Source: Silene conica
Lineage: Eukaryota; Streptophyta; Magnoliopsida; Caryophyllales; Caryophyllaceae
DNA: 64,000 nt
Direction of reading: 5' to 3'
Assembly: GCA_029255685.2 (NCBI GenBank)
Contig: CM055311.2
Span: 2,900,269 to 2,964,268 of the forward strand
Notes under the pieces: generated by a model
Told to the model about the DNA's origin: nothing
Databases searched by the model: none
What the model saw: only the letters and a program-made list of their open reading frames with translations
Program-made: the position numbers and the translations under genes
Shown: positions 11,118-23,300 of the stretch, piece by piece
Layout of the letters: every line of letters begins with the position of its first letter
Position numbering within the stretch: position 1 is the stretch's first letter

Positions 11118-13158
11118 ATGTCTGCCCCTAGTTCGTCTGCTGTTACTCCTGCTGGGTGCTCTTCTGGTTCCTCACCTGCGCTGGGGGTCTACTCTGGTCC
11201 CTTTCCATCACAGAAACTGTTGGCCCCTAGACATCTCTGTGATTTAGCCTTTGATGAGTCCCACGCGGCTCTAATCAAGGTCAGGTTCGGCTTCTCGGAC
11301 GGGGTTGTCTACCACTTCCCCCTCGCCGGTGAGAAGGCGGACTTCGCAAGGGAAGGGTGGACCTGTTTTTATGAATACCCCTTCCGCTTGGGTCTGAGAT
11401 TCCCGTTTCCTGATCTTATTGTTGATTTCCTGAAATTGACTAAGTTAGCCATGTGTCAGGTTGCTCCTCACGCATGGCGTATTCTGCTTAGTATATGTGC
11501 TTTGAACCGAGAGCGTGGTTTGAACATTGGGCTGGCGGATCTTGGCCAGTGGTTTAACCCGCGCTCTTTGGGTCATTTCCAGTGTACAATTCGTGGTCAT
11601 GATAACATGCCTTCTGTTATTGTCTTTCCTACTACTCCGGATGACAGTAAATGGTTCACCCGTTACATCTTTGTCAAAATTGATACGTTGCCTTCTTCTC
11701 CTGATTATATTTTCTCTGCATGGCAGCCGATTGAAGGTACAGTTTCTATTCCGGGTTTATTTCTTGCTTTTTGCCTTTGATGTTTTGTTCTTGTTTTGAC
11801 AGCTGGCGTGTTTTTTCAGGGCATAGCCTGGCAAACCTTCCCGAGTCTGCGGATCCTGCTACTTCGAAGGCCAAGCTCCTGGACCTCCCTGCGGAGGAGA
11901 GGTCTTTCCCTAGGCTGGTCCAGGATTCTGCTGCTCCGGCGGCGAAGAAGGAGGGTATGGTGTCTTTTCTGTTTTAGTTATCTTCTTGAGCAGGGTTACA
12001 CTTAACCTGTTCTGATTTTGCGTTTGTTTGATTTTCCAGGCAAGGCCAGGGTTGATGTGAGCAGAGTTATGCAACTGCGCAGAAAAAGATTTACTCCTGG
12101 GGACGCGGGGTCCTCAAAGAAAAAGAAAGTTGAGATTGCTGAGGGGAGCCCTGCTGGAGCTGGGTCCCAGGCTGCCCCGATTGAGGTTGATACTCTTGAT
12201 CCAGTCCAGGAGTCGGTTCCTGAGACTTCTTTTGTTGATCCGTCCCCTCTTGAGATCCCTCCCACCATTCCTACTCCTGGCTTTAAGCCTGTACTAGAGC
12301 AGCTGCCTCGGACATTTTCTGGAGAGTCCTCCTCTCCTCCTCTGCAGCTAGAGATTCCTAGAGGTTTTGGAGGACTTAAAACCAAGCTCTGGCCTACTCT
12401 GAACTCTTTGCTATTCCCTGCCTCTGCCTCCATTTTGAAGAAGCGTCCTTTTCAGGACTTGACTAGACATGCTGCAGAGGTTTCTTTTAAGGTAGGCTCT
12501 TTCTTTGGTTTTTTCTCTCTCTTTTTTTTTTTTTTTATCTGATCTGGTTTGGTGTACTCAGGCTTTGGAGCTGGCATTGTGCACCAATCAACAGAGTGAG
12601 GCGTTGCTGGCGGATTTTCAGCGTATGAAGGCGGCTCATGATGATGTTGTGGAGAGGATGCAGGAGATGGAGGTGAAGCTGAAGTCGGAGGAGTTCTTGA
12701 GGGCGAATCTAAGGCAGGCTGTTGAGCGCTTTCGTCGGGAGATAAGTATGGGCCAGGAAAAGCTTAAGGCTCAGGAGGAAGCCTCTCAGAATCAGTTGGC
12801 CGCAGCTCAGTCTAAACTGGAGCGGGCCTTAGCCTCAGAGGCTAATCTGGTTCTGAAGGTAGAGGCCCTGGAGCACAAAAAGGCTGGTCTGCAGAAAGCT
12901 TTGATCGAAGCTATTTCCTATACTGCTGCTGAGACCCGGATTAATTGTGTTAAGGAGTTCCAGGAGGGTAGTCATACTACCTGGGACCTGTCTGCTCTGG
13001 AGGAGGCCTTTGCCGCAGATTTCCCTGATGGCCTGAACATGGATCTGCTTTCGGACGATGAAGGAGAGGGTATGGTGGGGTCCCAAGATGCTGGAGAGGA
13101 GGTGTCCTCTGGCCCCACCAGTGCTGATGCTGCTGCTGGACCTGCTCCTGATGAGTAG
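11118..13158 (+). CDS. Spliced antisense gene of element B, Tat-lineage aORF (putative gypsy-type transposon domain)
   Basis: I model four exons: 11118-11736, 11820-11954, 12040-12491 and 12562-13158. They give 1803 nt, 600 residues and no internal stop. Introns are GT-AG and short (70-85 bp), with phases 1, 1 and 0. The N-terminal part (LAPRHLCDLAFDESHAAL ... HAWRILLSICALN) resembles the plant 'putative gypsy type transposon' family found as extra antisense ORFs in Tat elements. The middle is Pro/Ser-rich with KKKKVEIAEG. The C-terminal 190 residues are a Glu/Lys/Ala-rich coiled coil, then an acidic tail. A homologue sits at the same place in element C with two shared intron positions. Function is unknown. 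Exon 2 acceptor 11819 is preferred over 11802 because its product matches element C. Confidence 0.8.
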
Positions 13159-13824
13159 GCTTTTAAAATTTGTCTGCTGGGCCCTGTTATGGGCGTAAAT
13201 ATTTTGTTTTGTGAACTTTCGGTGCCCCTGTGTGGGCTTAACTTTGTAACTTTTTGCTGCTGGTCCGGGTGGACCAGTAAAAACAATTCTGCTGCTGGTC
13301 CGGGTGGACCAGTGGAAACAATTCCGTTTTGAGCTGCTTTGAGCAGCTTTTAATCGTATGTCCCCGTTATGTGGGGTTTTTCTTATCTTGTTGCTTTCTG
13401 CCGTTTTTTCTGGCGTTTTTTCTTTTGTACATGCATGTTTCGTTTGTATTTTGGCCATCGCTGTTTTGGTGTGCTGGCCTGGTGTTTTATATACCCATCC
13501 CTATACTGGGGTGTCAGGCTTGACTTAGGTTCTCCTGCGATCAGTGCAGATTTCCTCTTTAGGTCAGTCCACTAGGATAAGTAAATTCTGGTCCAGAAAA
13601 TAAGTAATGAAATTCTTCCTTTTAAAAGACTTTAAAAAATGCATCAAAGTTTGAAATTACATGACCTAGACTACTAAACTTAGGTTTAAAGGCAAGATAT
13701 CATTCTAAACTTAGGTTTATAAAAAACATAAAGGCAAGACAAAATTTTAAGCTGAACCAGAGTAAACTTTATACAGAGTAGAACCTGAGTCTAAGGGAGC
13801 TGCTCTGGTCTGGTGGAGGCACCT
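13159..13824. other. Non-coding junction between the antisense gene and pol of element B
   Basis: The two genes converge here, so this is the 3' untranslated region of both. Two direct copies of a 35-bp unit at about 13255-13324 each contain the hairpin CTGGTCC-GGGT-GGACCAG (13260-13277, 13295-13312). Beyond 13600 it is AT-rich with nothing recognised. Confidence 0.6.
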
Positions 13825-16800
13825 TTAGATGATATACTTTTTTAAGTGAAGTATATTCCAAGATCTGGGTATCATTTCCCCTTCCATTGTCATTAGTCTG
13901 TAGGCCCCATTACCAACTATGCTCTCAATTTGGTATGGGCCCTCCCAGTTGTAGGCAAATTTTCCAGCTTGTCGGTTTTTGGTGTTCTGGAACACCTTTC
14001 TCAGGACCATATCTCCTACTTGCAGAGTTCTGATCCTGACATTTTTGTTGTAGCTCCGAGCCACCATCTGCTTGTATGAGGCCATTCTGACGTAGGCACT
14101 GGTCCTGAGTTCATCAACAGTGTCCAGGCTTCTTGTCATTTCTACTTGGTTCTGGTCCTCAGTTATACTCCCGTATCTGTGGGTTGGGACTTTGATCTCA
14201 GAAGGAATTACCGCTTCTGCTCCAAAGACAAGGCTGAAGGGGGTCTGACCTGTTGCTACTTTTGGAGTAGTTCTGTCAGCCCACAGGACCAGAGGAAGTT
14301 CCTCTGCCCATTTCCCTCCCATTTCTTGTAGTTTCTTTTTTATATTCTCAATGATGATCTTATTACTAGATTCAGCCTGTCCATTGGACTGGGGGTTCCT
14401 GGGGGTAGATTTCTGTAGTGACACATTCCACCCAGCACAGAAAGCCTCGGTTTTCTTCCCAATGAATTGGGAACCATTATCACATATTATTTCTGAGGGT
14501 ATGCCAAATCTAGTGAATATATTGCGCTTAATAAAAGAGATGACCTGTGCTTCGGTGGTCTGGGTGAATGATTCTGCTTCAATCCACTTAGAAAAGTAAT
14601 CTGTCATGGCCAGCATGTATAGCTTGTTTCCTGGTGCTCTGGGGAGAGGTCCCACAATATCCATCCCCCACTTCATAAAAGGCCATGGGGATATGATCGG
14701 GTGCAGAGGCTCTGCTGGTTGGTGATTGACAGATGCGTGCCTTTGACAGGCGTCACATTTCCTTGCATACTCCTTCGCATCCTTGCGCATTGTGGGCCAG
14801 AAGTATCCCATTCTGAGGGCTTTATTGGACAGGCTTCTTCCCCCTGCATGATTTCCACAGTCCCCGCTGTGGAGGTCATGCAAGACTGTCTGCGCCTCAG
14901 TCTGGTCCAGGCATCGCAGATATGGCCCTGCTAATGATTTCCGGAACAGGATTCCATCAATTAGTAGGAATCTGGAGGCCTTCATTCTGAAACTGCGTGC
15001 TTCTTTCTTACTGCTGGGCTGGATATCATGCTGCAACCAGTCCAGGTATGGCTTTCGCCAGTCTTGTTCTGACTCCTGGTCTGGGTTGTTGCTGCAGATA
15101 GGTAGCTCCTCCTGGTCCGAGTCTGGTCCAGGAATGGCTGGTCTGAGGACATGGGTGATTGGAATACTGGCTACGTCGGCTGGTTTGAAGGTTGAGCCTA
15201 GAGTTGCCAGTGCATCCGCTTCTGCGTTCTGCTCTCTGGGTACTTGCTGGATGCAGAATTCCACGAATCTGCTGATTAACTCCTTTGCTACACATAAGTA
15301 GGCCACCATTGTGGGGTCTCTTGCTTCGTATGTTCCATTGACATGGTTCACAATTAGTTGTGAATCACTGTATACATTGACATGGTCGATTCCCATGTCC
15401 AGGGCTAGGTGCAGTCCCAGGACTAGGGCTTCATACTCAGCCACATTATTTGTGGTCTTGAACTCACATCGGACTGCCTGGGTGATTAGATCCCCTTCTG
15501 GTGATCGGAGGATCAACCCAACTCCGGACCCTCTGGCGTTTGAAGCTCCATCTACTCGTAACTCCCAGGTGCCTGGTTTGGCACCCTGGTGTAGGTGCAG
15601 GATTTCCTGCTCTGCTTAGGTCTGGAGTGTTGGGCTGAAATCGGAGACGAAGTCTGCGAGGGCTTGTGACTTTATGGCTGTGCGTGGTTCAAACTGGAGG
15701 TCATATCCACTGAGGTGCACAGACCACTTAGCCATTCGTCCTGATAATTCTGGCTTTCTCATAACCGTCTTGAGTGGATGATTGGTAACCACTGAGATGG
15801 TATGAGACTCGAAGTACGGACGCAGCTTATAGGATGCTGTGACCAATGCCAATACTAGTTTCTCCAGTGAGGTACACCTTGCTTCTGCTGGCAGTAATGA
15901 CTTGCTGACGTAGTACACCGGGTGCTGAGCTCCTTCGTGCTGTCGGACCAGAACTGCACTTACTGCTGCTTCGGTTACTGAGAGGTACAGGAGCAGGACC
16001 TCCCCCTGCTCTGGCTTGGATAGCAGGGGTGGGCTGCTCAGGTACTGCTTTAGTTCCTGGAATGCTTTTTCGTGCTCTGGTGTCCAATCAAACTTCTGGC
16101 TTTTTCTAAGAATATCATAGAATAATCTGCACCGGTCTGAGGATCTGGAGATAAACCTGCTCATGGCTGCTACTCTTCCCGTCAGACGCTGCACATCTTT
16201 TGGTTTCTGGGGTGATTCCAGCTGCAGAACTGCTTTGATCTGTTCTGTGCTGGCTTCTATCCCCCTTTGTGTTACCATATACCCCAGGAATTTCCCACTG
16301 GAAACTCCGAAGGTACACTTAGCTGGATTTAACTTCATTTTATACTTCCGGAGGGTGTTGAATGTTTCCTCCAGGTGCTGGGTGTGGTCTGCTGATTGCT
16401 TGGATTTGACCACCATGTCATCTATGTAGACTTCCATATTACGTCCTATCTGGTCTTTGAACATCATATTGACGAGCCGCTGGTACGTGGAACAAGCATT
16501 CTTAAGGCCGAAGGGCATTACGTTGTAGCAGTAGATGCCTCTTTCGGACCTGAATGCTGTCTTTTCCTGGTCTGCCGGGTCCATTTTGATCTGGTTATAC
16601 CCGCTCCAGGCATCTAGGAAAGTCAACATTTCGTGGCCTGCAGTGGCGTCGACCATAGCATCTATGTGTGGCAAGGGGAATGGGTCCTTGGGGCAGGCCT
16701 TATTCAGGTATGTGAAATCCACGCAGACCCTCCACTTGCCATTCTTTTTTGGTACCACCACTACATTAGATAGCCACTCGGGGTACCTGACTTCCCTGAT

Positions 16801-17139
16801 CTTTCCTGCTTCCAGAAGGTTGTCCACCTCCTGGTTTATGATCTGATGTCTTTCTGCTGCGAATTTCCTGCGCCTCTGCTGCACTGGTCTGAATCCTGGA
16901 TCTATGCTGAGCTTGTGTGTTATGATTTCTGGGTCTATGCCAATCATGTCCTTGTGGGACCAGGCAAAGCAGTCCACGTTCTTTCGGAGCAGCTGGAGGA
17001 GCTGCCGGCGTAGATCTCCAGAGCACTCTGAGCCTACGAACACGGTCCTTTCTGGGTGCTGCTCATCCAGGTGGACCTCATCGATTTCTGCCTGCTGGGG
17101 CTCGATGTACTCCTCCTGGATGTGCAGTTGCTGTAATTG
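13825..17139 (-). pseudogene. Element B pol: RT, RNase H, second RNase H, integrase (one nonsense codon)
   Basis: This frame continues directly from gag-pro after the UAG at 17140-17142. RT shows NGKWRVCVDFTYLNKACPKD and the catalytic YIDD (near 16425). RNase H 1 follows (LLLYLSVTEAAVSAVLV). A second RNase H of the kind found in Tat elements starts near 15560 (ELRVDGASNARG). Integrase has the H-C zinc region (HDLHSGDCGNHAGG), MDIVGP, CDNGSQF and NGQAESSN, so the D-D-E set is present. A TAA at 15616-15618 interrupts the frame between the two RNase H domains. It lies in the same frame as both flanks, so it is a point change and not a frameshift. The rest is open to 13825. Confidence 0.9.
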
Positions 17140-17142
17140 CTA
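17134..17142 (-). promoter_or_regulatory. Candidate UAG readthrough site between gag-pro and pol (element B)
   Basis: The minus strand reads TAG CAA TTA, with gag-pro upstream and pol downstream in the same frame. UAG-CAR-YYA is the established leaky context of tobamovirus replicase. Element C has TAG CAA TCA at the homologous place (35857-35865). Confidence 0.6.
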
Positions 17143-19796
17143 TGCTCTGGCAGCTGGTGGTCTGGTGGTCCTTTTAAGAGCTACTTTGTAACAATCCTTG
17201 GCCTCCTCCTGGTCTCCCCGTATCTCCTGAACTCCCCACGGCGTAGGAAACTTCAGGCACTGGTGATACGTTGACGGGATTGCTCGCATTTCGTGGATCC
17301 AGGGCCTGCCAAGAATAACATTGTAAGTAGATGGACCATCAATAACTAAGTACCTTACCTGTTTGTTTAGGCCTCCGGCGTAGGTAGGTATGGTGATTTC
17401 CCCCAAGGTATGCGATGTTTCTCCACTGAACCCAACCAGGGGAATAGCTTTCTTTGTCAGGTCCTTCTCGTCAAATCCCATGCTCTTTAGTGCATCCGGC
17501 ATTAGCAGGTTGACGGAGCTGCCTGTGTCTACCATGACCTTCCTGACCTCACAGTTGCCAATGTTCAATGTGATAATCAGGGCATCATGGTGCTGCTCTG
17601 GTACAGCTTCTGCATCTGTCTCGTCAAAAGTTACTGCTGGGAGGTCCTGCCTTGCTATTCTGCATGATGATTCTGGCTTGTCTCCCTTTGCTGCAGTTAC
17701 ACGTCTTTTGGTTGCTGAATAGGTGAGCCCACACAGCTCTGATCCTCCAGTAATGACATTGACAATTCTATTGCAGGGAGGAGCTGGTGAAGGCTGCACC
17801 TGGCTGGCTGCGTTGACTCTGGTGGACTTCTCTGGGAACAGATGGTCCAAGTTGCCTCGGTCATACTGGAATCGGACCTCCTTTCTGAGGGTGTAACATT
17901 CGTCCGTGGTATGACCTATGTCATCATGAAATTCACATTTTTTGCTAGCATCACGGCGGTCATTGAGCCGCTCCTCTCTCTTCTTTGGCCATCTGACTCC
18001 TTTGAGCTCTTTCAAGGCCTTTAGCAAGCCTGCCATTCCGGTGGTAAAACCATACTCACTGACCTTCGGAGGTGGATCTGCATCGTTTTTCCCACCGGTG
18101 CTCTCGGATACTTTGCTCACTGGCTTGCTGTAGGGCTTTGATCTTTCATTCCTTTTTTCTACTGGTGCTTTCCTAGACATAGGTTCTGTGTCATAGGTAC
18201 TTCTTCTGGAGGCAGCGTCTTCTTCCAGCCTCATGGCTGCAACTGCCTGGGCCTGTACATCAGCAAAGGCAGTGCACGGATGCATTGTCAATTGCTTGTA
18301 CAGGTCTGAATCGTGATGTAACCCCCTGCGGAAGGCTTCGATGGCAGTGGGTACATCACAATGCGGAATGGCAACTTTCTCTTTGTTGAATCTGGTGAGG
18401 TAATCTCGAGTTGTTTCCTCGAATCCTTGAACAATTCTGTATATATCACTGGTCTGCTTCTCTGGTTTCATGCTGCTAGCAAACTGCTGATTAAAAGCAT
18501 TTACCAGATCTGCAAAGGAAGAGATGCTGCGATTGGGAAATCCCACAAACCAGTGCAAGGCTGCTCCGGATAGGGTTGACCCAAATCCTTTGCACATGCA
18601 AGCCTCCTTAAGTGCTCCGGTTGCGGTTACCACCATCATTTTCTGCTTATACTGATTTATGTGGTCCAGAGGGTCGGCCGTACCATCATATAGTGTCATG
18701 GTTGGTGGCACAAACCCCTTGGGCACATTGATCAGGGCAATGTTGTCGATGAATGGTGAATCTGCATAGCTGTCCTGGGAAGCTTTCTCCATGGGCCTTG
18801 GCATGCCAGGTATCTTGGTGATCATGTCTTTCAACTCCTGGTAGCGCTGGTCTGAGAGACTGCCTACTCCAGGGAATGGATTGACTGGCGGGGGGAGGAA
18901 GCCTGGAGGGGCTCCTCCCCAGGGACCTGAGGTCGGGTTGACTGGCGGAGGGAAGAAGCCTGGAGGGGCTCCTCCCCAAGGGCCTGCAGCTGGTTGATTG
19001 GCTGTTACGGATGAACTGAAGCCTGGTCCTGGATACCAGCCTACTGCTGGCTGCGCTGGTGCTCCTCCTTGCCACCCTCCAACGCTGGGCTGGTCCTCGG
19101 GTGCTGCTCCTGCTGAGATCTCTGGCGTTCGTCCGATGGTAGGCTGCGGAGGGGTACCTGAAAAAATCAAAGGGTCAGTCCCAGGGGGAAACAAGGTGTA
19201 GGATTACCTGCAGGCTGAACTGGTCTGGACTGCGGTGCTCCAAACACGGATGAGTCCAGATCCAGTATCACTGGGCCACTGCTCGGGGTGGTGACACCTA
19301 GATCCAGCCTAGTGACGATCTCCTGGGGAATTGGCCGGTTCAACCCTGCTCTCCCGAAGGGATTGAAGGTCTGGCCAGGCCCTGGCTGCAACATTCTGAA
19401 CGGCTGCTCTGGACGTGCGACTGCGGCGATCTGCTCTCTCAGGTCCAGATTGTCCTTCTTCAGGCCCTCTATGGCTTCCTGCAGAGCACTCATTCCCTGG
19501 ACCACCATCTGCATCGGATCTGTACGGGGAGCCTGCGGCTTCTGGCCTACTCCTGGCATCTGGATTTCTCCACTTCTGCTGGGGCTACTTTCTCTGCTCT
19601 GCCTTGGAGAAGCTGACACAGGGGGTGATCTGGGAACCTGAGGAGGTTTGCTGGATGGGGCCACAACCTTGGAAGCTGTGGTCTGACTCGCGACCAGGGA
19701 TGGTCCTGCGAGACCAGCAGGTACAGTAGGGTTGGTCCCACTGGACTGGGCTGGCATGCTCTGGGAACTGGAAGGGTTAGCTCTGGTCCCAGACAT
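17140..19796 (-). pseudogene. Element B gag-protease, one frameshift
   Basis: The start is ATG at 19796 (MSGTRANPSSSQSMPAQ), with a Pro/Ser/Gln-rich N-terminus as in element C. The frame breaks in a run of five C near 19186; the following frame is open from about 19194 to 17140. The second part carries the Retrotrans_gag domain (DGTADPLDHINQYKQKMM, GAALHWFVGFPN), a Cys-His knuckle (CEFHDDIGHTTDEC) and an aspartic protease (VDTGSSVNLL). A spliced reading (GTAATC ... TTTTTTCAG, 19146-19203) would also join the frames. However, element C keeps the Gly-Asn that would be removed, so I favour a one-base indel. Confidence 0.85.
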
Positions 19797-19842
19797 GTTT
19801 TTGTGGCGAGATGACGGTTTTATATATTGGAAGGCGCACTAT

Positions 19843-19860
19843 GCCCCACGGTGGGCGCCA
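19843..19860 (-). other. Primer binding site of element B
   Basis: The minus strand reads TGGCGCCCACCGTGGGGC, three bases from the 5' LTR. Element C has the same 18 bases. From memory the 3' end of plant tRNA-Lys(CUU) is complementary; the tRNA name needs checking. Confidence 0.75.
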
Positions 19861-19863
19861 AAT

Positions 19864-20399
19864 TGTTTTGGTAAGATTTCTACCGGGTCGTGATATTGTG
19901 ATGCGGGTCAAAGTGTCAACCAATATAAGGATTTACGTAAAGAATGAATACGAAAATTAAAGAGATAAAACAATGACGCAAGAGATTTTTGGTGACGCGG
20001 AAAAACCCGTTGAGGGAAACAACCGCGGGGGGAACGGAATCCCACCAATATTTTTACTATGATCGAAGGTTTTCACTGTTGGGGGCGGATTACAAGGATT
20101 TTGCGAAAGTAATAGGGTTTTACAACGTACGAATTGAATGAATAAAAAATGCCCTAGCCTTTCCTTTTATAGCTGCGGATTTAAGCTCAACCGATTTCTG
20201 CTCTGGCCCTGGAATGTAGGAGTGAATATAGGGGAATATTCCTTTAGGGTTTTGACCCATTCTCCTACTCCAACAGCTCTTTTTCTGCGTCTGGTCTGTA
20301 TCTAGTCTGCGTCTGATTTGCCTCTGATTTGCTTCTGGCGTTGGGCTGCTTAATTATCTTTTGGGCCTAGTAGCGAGATGTGGATTTTTGGGCTAAACA
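19864..20399 (-). mobile_element. 5' LTR of element B
   Basis: 536 bp, TG to CA, paired with 10204-10739. It is followed in element sense by the primer site at 19843-19860. Confidence 0.93.
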
Positions 20400-23300
20400 G
20401 TGTTTCTCTTTAAAATGCATACCTCCATCACTTATGACAACCCTAGGGACACCAAAACGAGGAAATATGATTTTTTTAAACATCTTAATAACAGCCTTTG
20501 CATCACAATGGGGAGTAGCAATAGCTTCTACCCACTTAGACACATAATCAACAGCCACAAGAATATACCTGTTACCTTGACTACTAGGAAAAGGTCCTTG
20601 ATAATCAATGCCCCAGACATCAAAAATCTCTACCTCTAAAATACCAACTTGTGGCATCTCGTGTCTTTTTGAGACATTCCCAGTTCTTTGACAGGCATCA
20701 CAGTTACCTACAAAATTTCTACAGTCAGCATGTAAAGTAGGCCAATAAAAACCAGACTGCAATACCTTGGCCACGGTCCTAGATGGACCGTGGTGACCTC
20801 CATATGCAGAAGAGTGACAAGCTTCCAGAATGTCCTTCACCTCCCATTGGGGGACGCATCTCCGGATAAGTCCATCTCCGCATTCTTTAAAAACATAAGG
20901 GTCATCCCAAAAATACTGTTTTGCATCAAACATAAATCTCTTCTTTTGTTGCCATGACAACTCAGGAGGGATTTTACCTGTAACAGCAAAATTAGCAAAA
21001 TCAGCATACCAAGGAGGGAGATAAGAACCTGAACTATTAATGATAAATAAACTCTCATCAGGAAATGAATCATCAATAGGTAAAGAATCTTCCCCATCAG
21101 TCAACTGTAGGCGAGATAGGTGGTCAGCTACCACGTTTTCCGCGCCTTTCTTGTCCCTAATCTCAATGTGAAACTCTTGGAGAAGGAGTATCCACCTTAA
21201 AAGCCTTGGCTTTGAATCCTTCTTTTGAAAAAGACCCTTTAAAGCTGCATGGTCAGTGTAAACAATTACCTTATTACCTACTAAATATGACCTGAATTTT
21301 TCTAAGGCAAATATGACAGCTAGCATCTCCTTCTCAGTAGTGAAATAGTTGACTTGAGTCTCATCTAGGGTGCGGCTCGCATAGTATATAGCATTAAGAG
21401 CCTTGTTCTTCCTTTGACCTAGCACAGCGCCTACAGCATAGTCACTAGCATCGCACATGATCTCAAATGGGAGATCCCAATCTGGTGGCTGGATGACTGG
21501 TGCTGAGATCAAAGCTTCCTTCAACCTGTTAAAAGCTGAAAGGCACTCATCAGTAAAATTAAAGATGGCATCTTTAAGAAGCAATTGTGTAAGTGGTTTA
21601 GCAATTTTAGAAAAGTCCTTAATGAAACGCCTGTAGAAACCTGCGTGTCCTAAGAAACTTCTTACCCCCTTAACATTAACAGGAGGGGGTAATTGCTCAA
21701 TCACATGCACCTTTGCTTTATCTACATGTATACCTTTATCTGAAATTAGATGCCCTAACACTACCCCTTCAGTAACCATAAAATGACACTTTTCCCAATT
21801 TAAGACGAGGTTTACATCAATACACCGCTGCAAGACTTTATCAAGATTAGCTAAGCATTGATCAAAAGCATTACCGTAAACAGAGAAATCATCCATAAAT
21901 ACCTCCATAATGTTTTCTATAAAGTCAGAAAAGATACCCATCATACACCTTTAAAAGGTAGCAGGAGCATTGCATAACCCAAAAGGCATCTTGCGATAAG
22001 CAAAAACACCCTGTGGACATGTAAAAGTAGTCTTACTCTGATCATCAGGATGGATGGGAATCTGGAAAAAACCTGAATAACCATCTAGAAAACAGAAGAA
22101 TTTATTAGAAGCCAGTCTTTCAGTCATTTGGTCAACAAAAGGAAGGGGGAAATGGTCTTTCTTGGTGGCGGCATTTAACTGTCTATAATCAATGCACATC
22201 CGCCACCCAGTTACAACTCTAGTTGGTATTAACTCATCTTTTTCATTCTTAACTACTGTGGTTCCTCCTTTCTTAGGAACCACCTGAACTGGGCTAACCC
22301 ACTTAGAGTTGCCAACTGAATAGATAATACCTGCATCAAGAAGTTTCATTACCTCAGCCATAACCACATCCTGCATCTTAGGATTCAACTTACGTTGTCC
22401 CTGTCTATAAGGCTTATGCCCTTCCTCTAACTCTATTTTGTGCATACAAACATCAGGGCTTATGCCCTTAATATCATCCAAAGAATAACCTAGAGCTTTT
22501 CTATTCTTTTTAAGAACAGTCATTAAGGCAGAAAGTTGGTCAGGACTAAGTTTAGAGCTAACAATCGCAGGGTACTGTTCAGTATCATCTAAGAAAACAT
22601 ACTTAAGATTAGGAGGAAGTGGCTTACGCTCTGGTGCTTTTACCTCAACTGCCTGAACAGAATCAGTATTAATAGAATAGCACATGTTTACCAGACTTGC
22701 ATTAGCTAGGCTTATGAGCTTCTCATTCTCTTCTTCAGTGAGCTCATATTCCTCTTCCTCTTCTTCTATCATTTCCAGCTCTTCAGCATCTTCAGCTGGA
22801 TTACCTGCACACTTATCCAAAACTGTCAGATCATCTAAGGGATCCTTGGTCAAGGACTCCCTCCAATTAAGGATAACATTCCTGTCTATAATATCAATGG
22901 AACAACAAGTATCGTCAGTAGGAATAGTTGCCTTATGGGCAAGACTAAACTCGATAGTGTCATCCCCAATCTCTAAAGTAATTGCTCCGCGTTTGACATC
23001 TATTACAGCCCCAGCTGTGTGTAAAAATGGTCTACCTAAAATAATAGGTATTTGACTATCCTCAGCAATGTCTAAAACAACGAAATCCACAGGAATAAAG
23101 AACTTTCCCACTCTTACTGGGACATCCTCCAAGACCCCTAATGGTCTTTGGGTTGATCTATCAGCCATCTGTAGGGTAATATTGGTAACTTTAAGTCTAC
23201 ATAAACCAAGTCTTTCACAAACAGAATAAGGTATAACACTGACACTAGCCCCTAGATCACAAAGGGCTTTCCCTATAACATGATTACCTATGGTACAAGG

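Larger units (their letters stand above)
10204..20399 (-). mobile_element. Element B: Tat-lineage Ty3/gypsy retrotransposon nested in A
   Basis: The ends are TGTTTTGG at 10204 and GGCTAAACA at 20399, with two 536-bp LTRs. The target duplication is GCGTT (10199-10203) against GTGTT (20400-20404), one C to T difference at a CpG. Order on the minus strand: 5' LTR, primer site, gag-protease, UAG, RT-RNase H-second RNase H-integrase, then a spliced gene on the opposite strand, polypurine tract, 3' LTR. The tandem RNase H and the antisense gene place it in the Tat lineage (Retand/Ogre group). I counted six LTR differences, all transitions. Confidence 0.93.

Noticed and set aside
11527-12005. Extra short plus-strand frames overlapping the antisense gene of element B
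   Set aside because: They are alternative frames across intron 1 and exon 2; the acceptor at 11819 gives the product that matches element C.
12002-13458. Minus-strand frames overlapping the antisense gene of element B
   Set aside because: They have no domain match and are complementary shadows of the coding exons.
19146-19203. Intron joining the two gag frames of element B
   Set aside because: GTAATC ... TTTTTTCAG would join the frames, but element C has no intron and keeps the Gly-Asn that would be removed. A one-base change in the C run explains it more simply.
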